The position numbers and the translations under genes were made by a program. This document shows positions 19,058-27,843 of a DNA stretch of 64,000 nt, in pieces (positions within the stretch are counted from its first letter, which is position 1; each line of letters opens with the position of its first letter). The DNA lies in NCBI RefSeq assembly GCF_014692525.1, contig NZ_JACNYL010000001.1, forward strand, positions 1,426,001 through 1,490,000, written 5' to 3'. The notes under the pieces are model-generated. The model was not told the origin of the DNA, made no database searches, and saw only the letters and a program-made list of their open reading frames with translations. The DNA comes from Sphingobacterium chuzhouense (GTDB taxonomy: Bacteria; Bacteroidota; Bacteroidia; Sphingobacteriales; Sphingobacteriaceae).

Positions 19058-20392
19058 CTATTTAATTACTTTTCCATATAAATCGAAATCCTCTGCCCGC
19101 TCCACTTTTACCTGGACAAAATCTCCGATACGTGCGTAATCCGTTCTGGCATCCAGCACGACCTCATTGTCGACCTCCGGCGAATCATACTCTGTACGGC
19201 CAATAAAATAATCACCATCAACACGATCAACAAGCACCTTGAACGTTTGTCCAATTTTATCTTGATTAATTTCGTACGAAATGCCCTGCTGAGCCTCCAT
19301 AATTTGCTCTACACGTGACTCTTTCTCCTCTTGTGGCACGTCATCTACTAAGGTATGGGCATGTGTTTTTTCTTCGTGTGAATAGGTAAAACAACCTAAA
19401 CGGTCAAATCGCGTTTCTTCCACCCATTCCAACATTTCATTAAAGTCCTGCTCCGTTTCTCCGGGGTAACCGCATATTAAAGTTGTACGTAAGGCAATAT
19501 CGGGTACTTTATCTCGGATTTGATTAACCAGGTCAATTTGTTTTTGTTTGGTCGTTCCACGGCGCATCGATTTCAGCATGGCATCAGAAATATGCTGTAA
19601 AGGCATATCCAAATAGTTGCAGATATTCGAACGCTCATTCATCGCATCCAAAATATCCATTGGAAAACCAGATGGATAAGCATATTGGAGGCGAATCCAT
19701 TCGATGCCATCTACATCCGATAAATGACGTAATAAATCGACCAGATTACGTTTTCCATAAATATCCAACCCGTAATAGGTTAGATCCTGCGCGATCAGTA
19801 TCAATTCCTTCGTTCCATTAGCCGCTAAAAACTTCGCCTCTTTCACTAAATCGTCAATAGATTTAGACACATGCTTACCGCGCATTAACGGGATAGCGCA
19901 AAATGAACAAGGACGGTTACACCCTTCTGCAATTTTGAAATAAGAAAAATGTGAAGGCGTGGACAATAGACGTTCACCCAATAGTTCGTGTCGATAATCC
20001 GCCCCAATTGTCGTCAGCAATTCTGGAAGATCATTTGTCCCAAAATAAGCATCAACATTTGAAATCTCGGATTGAAGTTCTGGTTTATACCGCTCGGATA
20101 AGCAACCGGTCACGATAACCTTATTTATCTTACCTTCTTCCTTTAAAGCCGAATATTGCAAAATGGTATCAATCGACTCTTGCTTTGCATTATCAATAAA
20201 ACCACAGGTATTAATAACGACAATATCATTTGTTTGTATATTGGAAGCTTCATGCACAACTTCCATCTGGTTGCCTTTCAGCTGCCCCATTAACACTTCA
20301 GAATCGTGGATATTCTTGGAGCATCCCAACGTCACGACATTCACCCTCGGCCTACTCACTTGAAGAGCAACCTTTTTATTTTTTGTTCTCAT
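19058..20392 (-). CDS. rimO: Ribosomal protein S12 methylthiotransferase RimO
   Basis: 444 residues. It installs a methylthio group on the conserved Asp of ribosomal protein S12. The N-terminal UPF0004 domain carries LGCSKNIHDSEVLMGQL, the radical-SAM core has the CxxxCxxC motif in EGCNRPCSFCAIPLMRG, and a C-terminal TRAM domain ends the protein. SKNxxDSE distinguishes it from MiaB. It starts 3 bases after the ftsY stop, so the two are co-transcribed. Confidence 0.96.
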   Translation of the reverse strand: MRTKNKKVALQVSRPRVNVVTLGCSKNIHDSEVLMGQLKGNQMEVVHEASNIQTNDIVVINTCGFIDNAKQESIDTILQYSALKEEGKINKVIVTGCLSERYKPELQSEISNVDAYFGTNDLPELLTTIGADYRHELLGERLLSTPSHFSYFKIAEGCNRPCSFCAIPLMRGKHVSKSIDDLVKEAKFLAANGTKELILIAQDLTYYGLDIYGKRNLVDLLRHLSDVDGIEWIRLQYAYPSGFPMDILDAMNERSNICNYLDMPLQHISDAMLKSMRRGTTKQKQIDLVNQIRDKVPDIALRTTLICGYPGETEQDFNEMLEWVEETRFDRLGCFTYSHEEKTHAHTLVDDVPQEEKESRVEQIMEAQQGISYEINQDKIGQTFKVLVDRVDGDYFIGRTEYDSPEVDNEVVLDARTDYARIGDFVQVKVERAEDFDLYGKVIK

Positions 20393-20395
20393 TTA

Positions 20396-21358
20396 TTACT
20401 TAAACAACGAATCGACGAAATCCTTTTTATTAAATAGCTGCAGGTCGCCGATCTTCTCACCCACACCAATATATTTTACAGGAATTTTAAACTGATCTGA
20501 AATACCAATAACTACCCCTCCTTTTGCCGTACCGTCCAACTTTGTTAATGCTAAGGCATTGACGTCGGTCGCCTGTGTAAATTGTGTCGCTTGCTCAATC
20601 GCGTTTTGCCCTGTTGAAGCATCTAGTACTAACAGGATTTCATGAGGAGCGCCCGGTACGACCTTTTGCATCACATTTTTAATTTTGGTCAACTCGTTCA
20701 TCAAGCCCACTTTATTATGCAAACGACCAGCTGTATCTATTATAGCGACGTCATCACCATTTGCCACCGCCGATTTAACGGTATCATACGCCACCGAAGC
20801 CGGATCGGAGCCCATCGGCTGCGCCACGACACGTACCCCAACACGTTCACCCCACAATTTAATCTGATCTACAGCCGCAGCGCGGAAAGTATCTGCAGCA
20901 CCCAGTACAACCTTATTTCCTGCTTCTTTCAACTGGTGGGCAAGTTTACCGATAGTCGTGGTTTTTCCCACACCGTTTACACCTACGACCATAATTACAT
21001 ACGGTTTGTGCGCACCATATTCAAATGTTTCGAAGTCATTACTGTTATTTTCTGCCAATAGGGCTTGTATTTCTTCTTTGAGCAGACGATTTAGGTCCTC
21101 TGTACCCACGTACTTATCACGAGCAACACGTTGTTGGATACGGTCAACAATCTTCAGCGTTGTTGTTACGCCAACATCCGACATCACGAGCACTTCTTCG
21201 AGGTTATCTAGAACTTCATCATCAATAGTCGATTTACCAACAACAGCTTTGGTTATTTTGGAGAAAAACCCTTCTTTGGTTTTTTCCAAACCTTTATCTA
21301 AAGCTTCTTGCGCCTCTGCTGTTTCCTGCTTCTTTTTAAAAAAATCAAATAATCCCAT
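20396..21358 (-). CDS. ftsY: Signal recognition particle receptor FtsY
   Basis: 320 residues. FtsY is the membrane-associated SRP receptor GTPase that delivers nascent membrane proteins to the translocon. The NG domain shows the P-loop GVNGVGKTTT, DTAGRLHN and TKLDGTAKGG. The frame opens at 21412, but the ATG at 21358 (MGLFDFFKKK) matches the family's amphipathic start. The acidic A domain is very short. A terminator of the upstream ribosomal-protein operon lies between this gene and DUF4295. Confidence 0.96.
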   Translation of the reverse strand: MGLFDFFKKKQETAEAQEALDKGLEKTKEGFFSKITKAVVGKSTIDDEVLDNLEEVLVMSDVGVTTTLKIVDRIQQRVARDKYVGTEDLNRLLKEEIQALLAENNSNDFETFEYGAHKPYVIMVVGVNGVGKTTTIGKLAHQLKEAGNKVVLGAADTFRAAAVDQIKLWGERVGVRVVAQPMGSDPASVAYDTVKSAVANGDDVAIIDTAGRLHNKVGLMNELTKIKNVMQKVVPGAPHEILLVLDASTGQNAIEQATQFTQATDVNALALTKLDGTAKGGVVIGISDQFKIPVKYIGVGEKIGDLQLFNKKDFVDSLFK

Positions 21359-21390
21359 GGAGAAAAAAGTAAAAGGTAAATATACTAAAA

Positions 21391-21420
21391 AAGCCCTTTC
21401 GGTACATACCAAAACGGCTT
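21391..21420 (-). terminator. Terminator of the rpmB-rpmG-DUF4295 operon
   Basis: On the minus strand AAGCCGTTTTGGTA pairs with TACCGAAAGGGCTT (two mismatches), followed by a run of T. It sits between the DUF4295 stop and the ftsY start. Confidence 0.75.
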
Positions 21421-21468
21421 CTCTTATCTTTTAAAGAAAACTTTAAAAAAGAATAGCTGCTGCGCAAC

Positions 21469-21630
21469 TTATTTTGCAGCTTCTGCTACAAATTCTTTTA
21501 CCTTGTCGTTGTGAACCATACCTTCTTTAAAGGTATAAGCTCCCGTTTTGGCAGACTTAGTAGTTACGACAACCTTGGTAAATTCTTTACCGCCTCCTTT
21601 TTGTAACGATGCAACCGATTTCTTTGCCAT
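21469..21630 (-). CDS. DUF4295 small basic protein
   Basis: A 53-residue protein read directly from the sequence: it starts MAKKSVASLQKGGGKEFTKV and ends DKVKEFVAEAAK. DUF4295 proteins are short, Lys-rich and Bacteroidota-specific, and lie next to rpmG/rpmB and ftsY, as here. A ribosome-associated role is suspected from position and charge only. Confidence 0.88.
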   Translation of the reverse strand: MAKKSVASLQKGGGKEFTKVVVTTKSAKTGAYTFKEGMVHNDKVKEFVAEAAK

Positions 21631-21671
21631 TGTTTTATATTTTTTTGTGAGCTAATGCTCTAACTCGTTAA

Positions 21672-21854
21672 TTACTTAATTTCTTTGTGAACAGTTACTT
21701 TTCTGAGTACAGGATTGAATTTCTTCAATTCTAAACGCTCCGTAGTATTTTTCTTGTTCTTGGTGGTGATATAGCGAGACATTCCCGGAAGACCACTTTC
21801 TTTGTGCTCAGTACACTCTAAGATTACTTGTACTCTATTTCCCTTTTTTGCCAT
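21672..21854 (-). CDS. rpmG: 50S ribosomal protein L33
   Basis: 60 residues of the large ribosomal subunit. [18 protein letters not shown] and [19 protein letters not shown] are L33 signatures. It lacks the paired CxxC zinc motifs of the C+ form, so it is a zinc-free L33. It is in an operon with rpmB upstream and DUF4295 downstream. Confidence 0.96.
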   Translation of the reverse strand: MAKKGNRVQVILECTEHKESGLPGMSRYITTKNKKNTTERLELKKFNPVLRKVTVHKEIK

Positions 21855-21924
21855 TGTTTTACTTTATTTGATCCGCCTGATGGCGGACAGATTTCATGAA
21901 TATTTTGATAACAGGCGGTAATGA

Positions 21925-22158
21925 TTAAATAGATCCTTTTTTGATAAATTTATCAATTACTGCTGTAATTCCTTTTTTGTTAATCGTCTTGATTGCTGAA
22001 GTAGATACTTTTAGTGTAATCCAACGATCTTCTTCCGGGATATAAAAACGTTTAGTTTGTAAGTTAGGATAAAACTTACGTTTAGTTTTAACGTTCGAGT
22101 GTGAAACGTTATTCCCTGTTAATGCCGCCTTGCCTGTTAAATCACAAATTCTTGACAT
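21925..22158 (-). CDS. rpmB: 50S ribosomal protein L28
   Basis: 77 residues of the large ribosomal subunit. MSRICDLTGKAALTGNNVSHSN and KRKFYPNLQTKRFYIPEED match L28; the single Cys5 indicates the zinc-free form. It is the first gene of the rpmB-rpmG-DUF4295 operon and is divergent from recO. Confidence 0.96.
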   Translation of the reverse strand: MSRICDLTGKAALTGNNVSHSNVKTKRKFYPNLQTKRFYIPEEDRWITLKVSTSAIKTINKKGITAVIDKFIKKGSI

Positions 22159-22371
22159 GATATTTGATTTTTAATATTGTTTTCTCCAAATCGCTCTTTT
22201 CACAAAGAGTTTGCAAATATCCATATTTCTTTTGTGAATTGCAAGCAATGAAATAATATTTTTTAAAGTTTTCCACAATCCACAATTGTACCTATCCCGT
22301 TGTAACTTTGTAATCCACTCCATACTCTTTACTCATCACTTCTTACTCATTACGAATCAACATAAATTATA

Positions 22372-22379
22372 TAACTTTG
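22372..22379 (+). promoter_or_regulatory. -7 element of recO
   Basis: TAACTTTG, an exact TAnnTTTG match, ends 12 bases before the recO ATG. A second copy of the same octamer lies at 22303-22310, possibly a tandem promoter. Confidence 0.55.
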
Positions 22380-22391
22380 TCTTTTTACAAC

Positions 22392-23117
22392 ATGCTTCAC
22401 AAAACGCAAGGAATCGCTCTCAAGACCACCAACTATGCAGACAATAGTATTGTCGTTCATATTTTCACCGAAACATTTGGCATGCAGTCCTATCTCATAA
22501 ACGGGGCGAGAAAACCTAAAGCACGCATTTCAGCAAACCTCTTTCAACCTTTACATCTCTTGGATCTTGTTGTATATTATAAGGAGACTAACGGGTTACA
22601 GCGCATCAAAGAAGTACGCCCACGCCCGGTATTGAAAGAAATACCTATGGACATCACCAAGGGCTCGATAGCTCTGTTTCTGAACGAAATACTATACAAA
22701 GTCCTTCGTCACCAATCACCGGATGCCTTTCTTTTTAATTTCATACAACAATCAATTATATGGTTGGATGAAACAGATCAACGTCTAGCAAATTTTCATT
22801 TGATTTTCCTGATTAAGTTAAGTCGATTCCTCGGTTTTTTACCCTTGCACCATCATAACCAGAAATATCCGTACTTTAATCTCTTGGAAGGTGTATTTGG
22901 CAGTAGCCTTCCTGCGCACGGCCATGTGTTACATGAACCACATACATCGATTTTCCTCCAATTACTGCAAGTCCATTTCGAAGAATCATACCGTATCAAG
23001 ATGAATAAGGATGACAGAAAGTATCTTGTAGAAAAAGTGTTGGAGTTTTATAGATTGCATACCGAAAACTTCGGCCAAGTAAATTCATTATACATCTTGG
23101 AAGAAATATTTAACTAA
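22392..23117 (+). CDS. recO: DNA repair protein RecO
   Basis: 241 residues. RecO helps load RecA at gaps in the RecFOR pathway. The N-terminal OB fold is visible (TQGIALKTTNYADNSIVVHIFTE, then GARKPKARISANLFQPL). Positions that carry zinc cysteines in other RecO proteins are not Cys here, as is common in Bacteroidota. The frame opens at a TTG (22377), but the ATG at 22392 (MLHKTQGIAL) follows a -7 element and matches the family start. Confidence 0.93.
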   Translation: MLHKTQGIALKTTNYADNSIVVHIFTETFGMQSYLINGARKPKARISANLFQPLHLLDLVVYYKETNGLQRIKEVRPRPVLKEIPMDITKGSIALFLNEILYKVLRHQSPDAFLFNFIQQSIIWLDETDQRLANFHLIFLIKLSRFLGFLPLHHHNQKYPYFNLLEGVFGSSLPAHGHVLHEPHTSIFLQLLQVHFEESYRIKMNKDDRKYLVEKVLEFYRLHTENFGQVNSLYILEEIFN

Positions 23118-23205
23118 ATATTTCTATGTAACATTTTTATTGTTATTTTTAAGACAGCAAAAACAAAACTTGTTTACTTATTTACTTCACTTAAAATTTA
23201 CTGTT

Positions 23206-23652
23206 ATGGACTGGTTTCTGAAAACATTAAAAGAAAACTACGCCAACTTCGACGGCCGGGCACGCAGAAAAGAATTCTGGATGTTCGTTTTATTTGTTTG
23301 GCTAATCTATGTTGCTCTTGGTATCGTAAGTGCTATACTTTCTTATATCAGCTCTATTTTGGGCGGGTTGGTATCCATTATTATGGGGCTTGTTTCTCTT
23401 GGATTACTCATTCCCAATCTAGCTGTGGGTGTACGTCGCCTTCACGATACTGGTTGTCCCACGTGGTACATTGTATTTGCCTTTATCCCTCTTGTCAACT
23501 TGTATTTCCTCTATCTGATGATCAAAGAAGGAGATAAAGGTCCAAATGAATTTGGCCCTGATCCGAAAGAAAGTGGCGAGGGTCCCAATCCATTTGGCAA
23601 CTTCCCGCCGACACCAGGGAACAATCCATTTACGAACAATCCTAACGTATAA
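23206..23652 (+). CDS. DUF805 inner-membrane protein
   Basis: 148 residues. A cytoplasmic lead (FLKTLKENYANFDGRARRKEFWMF) is followed by three or four membrane helices and ends in a Pro/Asn/Gly-rich tail. RRKEFW and RRLHDTG are DUF805 hallmarks. The function of the family is unknown. The ATG at 23206 is chosen because it matches the family start; the frame opens at 23140. Confidence 0.88.
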   Translation: MDWFLKTLKENYANFDGRARRKEFWMFVLFVWLIYVALGIVSAILSYISSILGGLVSIIMGLVSLGLLIPNLAVGVRRLHDTGCPTWYIVFAFIPLVNLYFLYLMIKEGDKGPNEFGPDPKESGEGPNPFGNFPPTPGNNPFTNNPNV

Positions 23653-23659
23653 TATAAAA

Positions 23660-23687
23660 AAGCCAGACCGAAAATGGAGTCTGGCTT
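23660..23687. terminator. Bidirectional terminator after the DUF805 gene
   Basis: AAGCCAGAC and GTCTGGCTT form a perfect 9-base stem around a 10-base loop, with T runs on both flanks in the respective orientations. Confidence 0.85.
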
Positions 23688-23721
23688 TTTTATTGTAATT
23701 ATAAATAAGAGCAAAAAAGAA

Positions 23722-23746
23722 GCTGTTTCCCTCTTCGGAAAACAGC
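23722..23746 (-). terminator. Terminator of the cold-shock gene
   Basis: On the minus strand GCTGTTTTCC pairs with GGGAAACAGC (one mismatch) around a small loop, followed by TTCTTTTTT. It lies 31 bases past the cold-shock gene stop. Confidence 0.75.
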
Positions 23747-23776
23747 CCTTTACAATAAATATATTTGAAATCTAAA

Positions 23777-23968
23777 TTAGATAAGCTTTACATTTACCGC
23801 ATTAAGACCTTTACGGCCTTGTTCTACTTCGTAAGATACGTGATCGTTCTCACGGACTTTGTCAACTAGTCCTGACACGTGAACAAAAATTTCACTCTCG
23901 CCGGAGTTAGGGATAATGAAACCGAAACCTTTGGTTTCATTAAAGAATTTTACTACGCCTTCTTGCAT
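23777..23968 (-). CDS. Cold-shock protein (CspA family)
   Basis: 63 residues forming one OB-fold cold-shock domain that binds single-stranded RNA/DNA. RNP1 (KGFGFII) and RNP2 (IFVHVSG) are both intact. The 149-base gap to the divergent SIMPL gene contains an AT-rich leader, as often seen in temperature-responsive csp genes. Which member of the family it is cannot be told. Confidence 0.95.
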   Translation of the reverse strand: MQEGVVKFFNETKGFGFIIPNSGESEIFVHVSGLVDKVRENDHVSYEVEQGRKGLNAVNVKLI

Positions 23969-24117
23969 TATTGTATTGTATTATTATGTATTGTTTCTAA
24001 AGGTATAAATTAATTTTTAATGTCTCTTTATTTATTTTCAATTTTAAACGAAAAGCAGCTTGTACCGTCAAACAATACGCATGCAATTTTGTATTAGTAA
24101 CAATAAAAACGAAGAAG

Positions 24118-24846
24118 ATGAAAAATATAATCGGTTTAATTTTAGCAATCTGTATGGTATCTATGTCCAATGCACAAACGAATAATTTTGAATCCAGCAG
24201 AAGAGTCTCTACTAGAGGTTATGCTGAAAAAGAAGTAACTCCTGATATTGTTTATATTTCCATTTCATTAAGGGAATACTTTGTCGATGGAAATACCAAA
24301 AATAAAGTCAATATCGAAACATTGGAAAAGCAACTCTATGATGCCGCATTGGCTATTGGCGTTAAAAAAGAGGACTTCAACATCCAAAATATCTATAGCT
24401 ATAATTACGACAGTTCAAAGAAAAAAGAAAACAAACAGCTACTACAAGCAAAACAATATCGGATCAAAGTTTCCAATCTAAACGGATTGAACAATATGTT
24501 GGATCAAGTGGATCCTAAAGGTATACAAAGTACTTCTATAAACGGTTACGATCACTCTCAAAAGCGTCAAATTGAGAAAGAGTTGAAAGTAGCAGCGGTA
24601 CAGGATGCGCGTACTAATGCAGAGATCATCGCTACTGCAACCGGAGACAAAATAGGAAAGGTGCTCGCCATCAATGACAATAGCTCATTTGGCTGGAACG
24701 ACATTTTGCCGACTCCGCGTATGTATGCCATGTCTGCAAAAGCAGAAGTAGGAGATGCTGCTTCGGCAGATGGTGGAAACCTCGACATCAACGTGCGCCC
24801 CATTAAGCTCACCTGTAACATCGATGGGATCTTCGAGTTATTATAG
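24118..24846 (+). CDS. SIMPL (DUF541) domain periplasmic protein
   Basis: 242 residues with a signal peptide cleaved near residue 19 (MSNAQ). SRRVSTRGYAEKEVTPDIVYISISL and the repeated alpha/beta pattern are typical of the SIMPL/DUF541 (BP26-like) family of secreted proteins, of which some assemble into ring-like oligomers. No enzymatic role is known. The last base of the TAG stop is the first base of the following repeat's hairpin. Confidence 0.88.
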   Translation: MKNIIGLILAICMVSMSNAQTNNFESSRRVSTRGYAEKEVTPDIVYISISLREYFVDGNTKNKVNIETLEKQLYDAALAIGVKKEDFNIQNIYSYNYDSSKKKENKQLLQAKQYRIKVSNLNGLNNMLDQVDPKGIQSTSINGYDHSQKRQIEKELKVAAVQDARTNAEIIATATGDKIGKVLAINDNSSFGWNDILPTPRMYAMSAKAEVGDAASADGGNLDINVRPIKLTCNIDGIFELL

Positions 24847-25027
24847 TTCTTTTTTTCCCGTAAAAAAAGAACCAAAACCGAGCGAAGCGAGCTCATGGAC
24901 ACCAAAACAAACACTTGTCCATAAAACCTCGCCGCTGTTTTTTTTTGAATCCTTATTGGATAGTACAAAAAAGAAATTTCTACATACTCAACAAAAAAAT
25001 AGGCGGCATTTAAGGTTAAGGATAGTG
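24846..25027 (+). repeat. Dispersed intergenic repeat, copy B
   Basis: It starts with GTTCTTTTTTT, 5-base loop, AAAAAAAGAAC, then CCAAAA, a GAGCGAAGCGAGCTC stretch, a GGACA/TGTCC mini-hairpin, GGATAGTACAAAAAA (24958-24972), and ends GGCGGCATT (25002-25010), GTTAAGGATAGTG. Blocks and order match copy A at 15645-15780; the inner part differs in length. Confidence 0.75.
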
Positions 25028-25064
25028 AATACAATGCGTAAGCAGGAATGTTTTATATCCCAGC

Positions 25065-25547
25065 ATGAAAAACAATCTTTCTTTTGAAACAGAAAAAAGA
25101 ATACGAGAGCTAAGATGGGTGGAGCGCGTCTCCACCCTATTAGATAGCAAGTTCAAAGTCGCCGGTTTCCGTTTCGGACTTGACCCTCTATTAAACTTCT
25201 TTCCTGTTCTTGGGCAAACCATCACATTTGCAACATCCGTTTTGTTAGTTCTAGTTATGTTTCGAAACGGAGTAAGTTCTAAAGCAGCAACCAAAATGTT
25301 GTTAAATAGTATATTCGATGCTATTTTAGGCTCTATCCCTATTCTAGGAAATATCGTCGATTTCTTTTTTAAAGCCAATCAACGAAACGTTAAAATATTA
25401 AAGGAGCACTATAATGAAGGTAAACACGAGGGAAGCGCCAAAGGAATATTGACGGCGCTTTTTCTCATTTTGCTTTTACTATGCATCATACTTTTTTATC
25501 TTCTATGGCTCTTTGGTAAGTGGATAATGGAAATTTTTACGGGCTAA
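25065..25547 (+). CDS. DUF4112 membrane protein
   Basis: 160 residues. LRWVERVSTLLDSKFKVAGFRFGLDPLLNFFPVLG is a clear DUF4112 signature by its layout, followed by hydrophobic segments near residues 45-65, 80-100 and a strong C-terminal helix near 127-150. The function is unknown. The DUF4359-like gene follows 20 bases later, then the pseudouridine synthase. Confidence 0.88.
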   Translation: MKNNLSFETEKRIRELRWVERVSTLLDSKFKVAGFRFGLDPLLNFFPVLGQTITFATSVLLVLVMFRNGVSSKAATKMLLNSIFDAILGSIPILGNIVDFFFKANQRNVKILKEHYNEGKHEGSAKGILTALFLILLLLCIILFYLLWLFGKWIMEIFTG

Positions 25548-25567
25548 TCCCTATTTTTGTATCCAAT

Positions 25568-25939
25568 ATGAGCAAAACAAGAATATTCGCTCTAAGTATG
25601 ATTGTACTCATGCTTATCGCTTTCTTCAGTAACCCCAAACAAGAGCAACACGAAAAGATAGTAAGGGAAAAAGCCATAGTGCTTCTTAAACAACAAGCTG
25701 GAAAGCAAAATGAACAAATGGTAGATTTTGGTATTCAGCTTTTTGGAAATACGTTAATCGATCAATTCATGCAAAACCATGTAAAGGTCGAAAACTACTA
25801 TCTTTTTTCCGTTACGAAAATACGTGTAGGCCACCAAGAAAACACGATCGGTGGAGGAGCATTCGGCACAATCTGGCTTAGTCCTAAAATAGACGAAAAA
25901 GCAGCCGAGATAGTCAAGATGATAAAAGAGGGACTATAA
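25568..25939 (+). CDS. DUF4359-like membrane-anchored protein
   Basis: 123 residues. One N-terminal membrane helix (FALSMIVLMLIAFF) with the rest probably outside the cytoplasm; SNPKQEQHEKIVREKA and the C-terminal GGGAFGTIWLS suit DUF4359. The frame opens at 25520 but the ATG at 25568 avoids overlap with the preceding gene. The stop abuts the start of the next gene. Confidence 0.78.
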   Translation: MSKTRIFALSMIVLMLIAFFSNPKQEQHEKIVREKAIVLLKQQAGKQNEQMVDFGIQLFGNTLIDQFMQNHVKVENYYLFSVTKIRVGHQENTIGGGAFGTIWLSPKIDEKAAEIVKMIKEGL

Positions 25940-26617
25940 ATGCTGGACATTCTATATGAAGATGAAGATTTAATCGCTATTAATAAACCACATGGATTAT
26001 TAGTACATCGATCGTCTATTGCTGCGGATACCTCCAAATTTGCTTTACAACTTCTCCGAGATCAGATACAGCAAGCTGTATACCCTGCCCATCGTTTAGA
26101 TCGCAAGACCGGTGGTATCCTGCTCTTCGCACGAAACAAGGAAATGGACTCGCTCACACAACAACTCTTTGCTAACAAAAATATAGCGAAAATATATTGG
26201 GCAATTGTACGAGGTTACACTGATGACCAAGGAACAATTGATTACCCCCTTCGTAAGGAAAACAATTCCTTACAAGATGCGATTACACACTACCGGACAT
26301 TATCCCGAGCGGAGATTGATCTTCCTTTTGGTAAACACGCCACTTCTCGCTACTCATTATTGGAAGTTAGGCCAGAGACGGGTCGGATGCACCAAATCCG
26401 TAAGCACCTCGCCCATATTTTCCACCCTATTTTAGGTGATAGACCTCATGGCTGCAATAAGCAAAATAAGCTTTGGAAAGAGCAGTTTTCTATGGACACC
26501 ATGATGCTCCATGCACAAAAATTATCCTTTAAACACCCGAGAACCCAGCAAGAAATTAATATTGAAGCACCTACACTTTCGGAATTTAGCCGTGTACGGC
26601 AAATTTTGGATTTATAA
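25940..26617 (+). CDS. truC: RluA-family pseudouridine synthase (TruC-like)
   Basis: 225 residues. It converts a uridine in RNA to pseudouridine. The start (MLDILYEDEDLIAINKPHGLLVHRS) and the catalytic motif HRLDRKTGGILLFA with the essential Asp fit TruC, which modifies U65 in tRNA; PETGRMHQIRKHLAHI is the second family landmark. There is no S4 domain, consistent with TruC. The ATG follows the preceding stop directly. Confidence 0.88.
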   Translation: MLDILYEDEDLIAINKPHGLLVHRSSIAADTSKFALQLLRDQIQQAVYPAHRLDRKTGGILLFARNKEMDSLTQQLFANKNIAKIYWAIVRGYTDDQGTIDYPLRKENNSLQDAITHYRTLSRAEIDLPFGKHATSRYSLLEVRPETGRMHQIRKHLAHIFHPILGDRPHGCNKQNKLWKEQFSMDTMMLHAQKLSFKHPRTQQEINIEAPTLSEFSRVRQILDL

Positions 26618-26695
26618 ATATAAGGAAATAGAGTAAATCGTTCGCGTGAATTGAAAATAGCCGAATATCCAGACGGTAAATGGTCTTTTTTTGCC

Positions 26696-26703
26696 TATTT
26701 TTG
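26696..26703 (+). promoter_or_regulatory. -7 element of gcvT
   Basis: TATTTTTG, an exact TAnnTTTG match, lies 11 bases before the ATG at 26715, giving a leader of a few bases. A TTTG at -33 was not seen. Confidence 0.5.
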
Positions 26704-26714
26704 AAAAAATTTAG

Positions 26715-27803
26715 ATGATCATGATTAAAAACGTTGCGTTAGCCGAGCATCATATAGCGCTTGGTGCTAAAATGGTACCTTTTGCGGGGTTCAATATGCC
26801 CGTTCAATATTCAGGAATCAACGACGAGCATGAAACTGTTCGTACTGCTGTGGGTGTCTTTGATGTGAGCCACATGGGCGAATTTATCCTAAAAGGTGAA
26901 AAGGCGATGGACTTGATCCAAAAAATATCATCAAATGACGTTTCTAAATTGTACGATGGTAAGATACAGTACGCGTATATACCAAACGAGACAGGGGGTA
27001 TTGTAGACGATTTTCTAACCTATCGCATTGATGAACAGACTTATTTATTAGTCGTGAACGCGTCGAATATAGAGAAAGACTGGAACTGGATCAGTAAATA
27101 TAATACGTATGGTGTAGAAATGAAGGATATTTCGGATAAAACATCATTATTTGCAGTCCAAGGTCCGAAATCAGCCGAAGCCTTACAATCTCTAACTGAT
27201 ATTGAGTTGGCAGAGATGGAATATTATACTTTTAAAAAAGGTTCATTCGCGGGTGTAGACAACGTATTAGTGTCCGCTACGGGCTATACTGGTGCCGGCG
27301 GGTTTGAAATCTACGTGGCTAATGAAGACGCTAAGAAAGTATGGGACGCTATATTTGAAGTGGGCGCAGCATACGGCATTAAACCTATCGGCCTTGGCGC
27401 ACGCGATACATTACGTTTAGAAATGGGTTTTTGCTTATACGGAAACGATATTGATGAGAATACTTCCCCATTCTCCGCAGGTCTAGGTTGGGTAACAAAA
27501 TTTACCAGCGATTTTGTGAACAGTGAGAACTTAAAGGCTGAAAAAGAAAATGGCGTTTCTCAGAAATTGGTAGGATTTGAAATGCTTGAGCGTGGTATTC
27601 CGCGTCATGACTATGAAATTGTCGATACAGAAGGTAATAAAATCGGCCGCGTAACTTCCGGTACACAGTCCCCAACACTGAAGAAATCAATTGGCCTGGG
27701 CTATGTAGACAAAGCCTTTGCTAAAGAAGGAACAGAAATATATATATCGATCCGAAATCAATCAGTAAAAGCCGTCGTTAAAAAGCCTCCTTTTGTTAAA
27801 TAA
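26715..27803 (+). CDS. gcvT: Glycine cleavage system T protein (aminomethyltransferase)
   Basis: 362 residues. It releases ammonia from the aminomethyl-H protein and passes the one-carbon unit to tetrahydrofolate. The N-terminal substrate loop (MPVQYSGINDEHETVRTAVGVFDVSHMGEF by layout), DFLTYR and the LGARDTLRLEMGFCLYGND stretch are typical. A second ATG (26721) is an alternative start. It works with GcvP encoded 12 kb upstream on the other strand. Confidence 0.97.
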   Translation: MIMIKNVALAEHHIALGAKMVPFAGFNMPVQYSGINDEHETVRTAVGVFDVSHMGEFILKGEKAMDLIQKISSNDVSKLYDGKIQYAYIPNETGGIVDDFLTYRIDEQTYLLVVNASNIEKDWNWISKYNTYGVEMKDISDKTSLFAVQGPKSAEALQSLTDIELAEMEYYTFKKGSFAGVDNVLVSATGYTGAGGFEIYVANEDAKKVWDAIFEVGAAYGIKPIGLGARDTLRLEMGFCLYGNDIDENTSPFSAGLGWVTKFTSDFVNSENLKAEKENGVSQKLVGFEMLERGIPRHDYEIVDTEGNKIGRVTSGTQSPTLKKSIGLGYVDKAFAKEGTEIYISIRNQSVKAVVKKPPFVK

Positions 27804-27820
27804 GAATATTATATTAAGTA

Positions 27821-27843
27821 TAGAGACGCGTGCTGCGTCTCTA
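27821..27843. terminator. Terminator shared by gcvT and the convergent membrane-protein gene
   Basis: TAGAGACGC and GCGTCTCTA form a perfect 9-base stem with a 5-base loop, followed by seven T. The minus-strand gene's TAG stop (27841-27843) is the first part of the stem. Confidence 0.88.
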
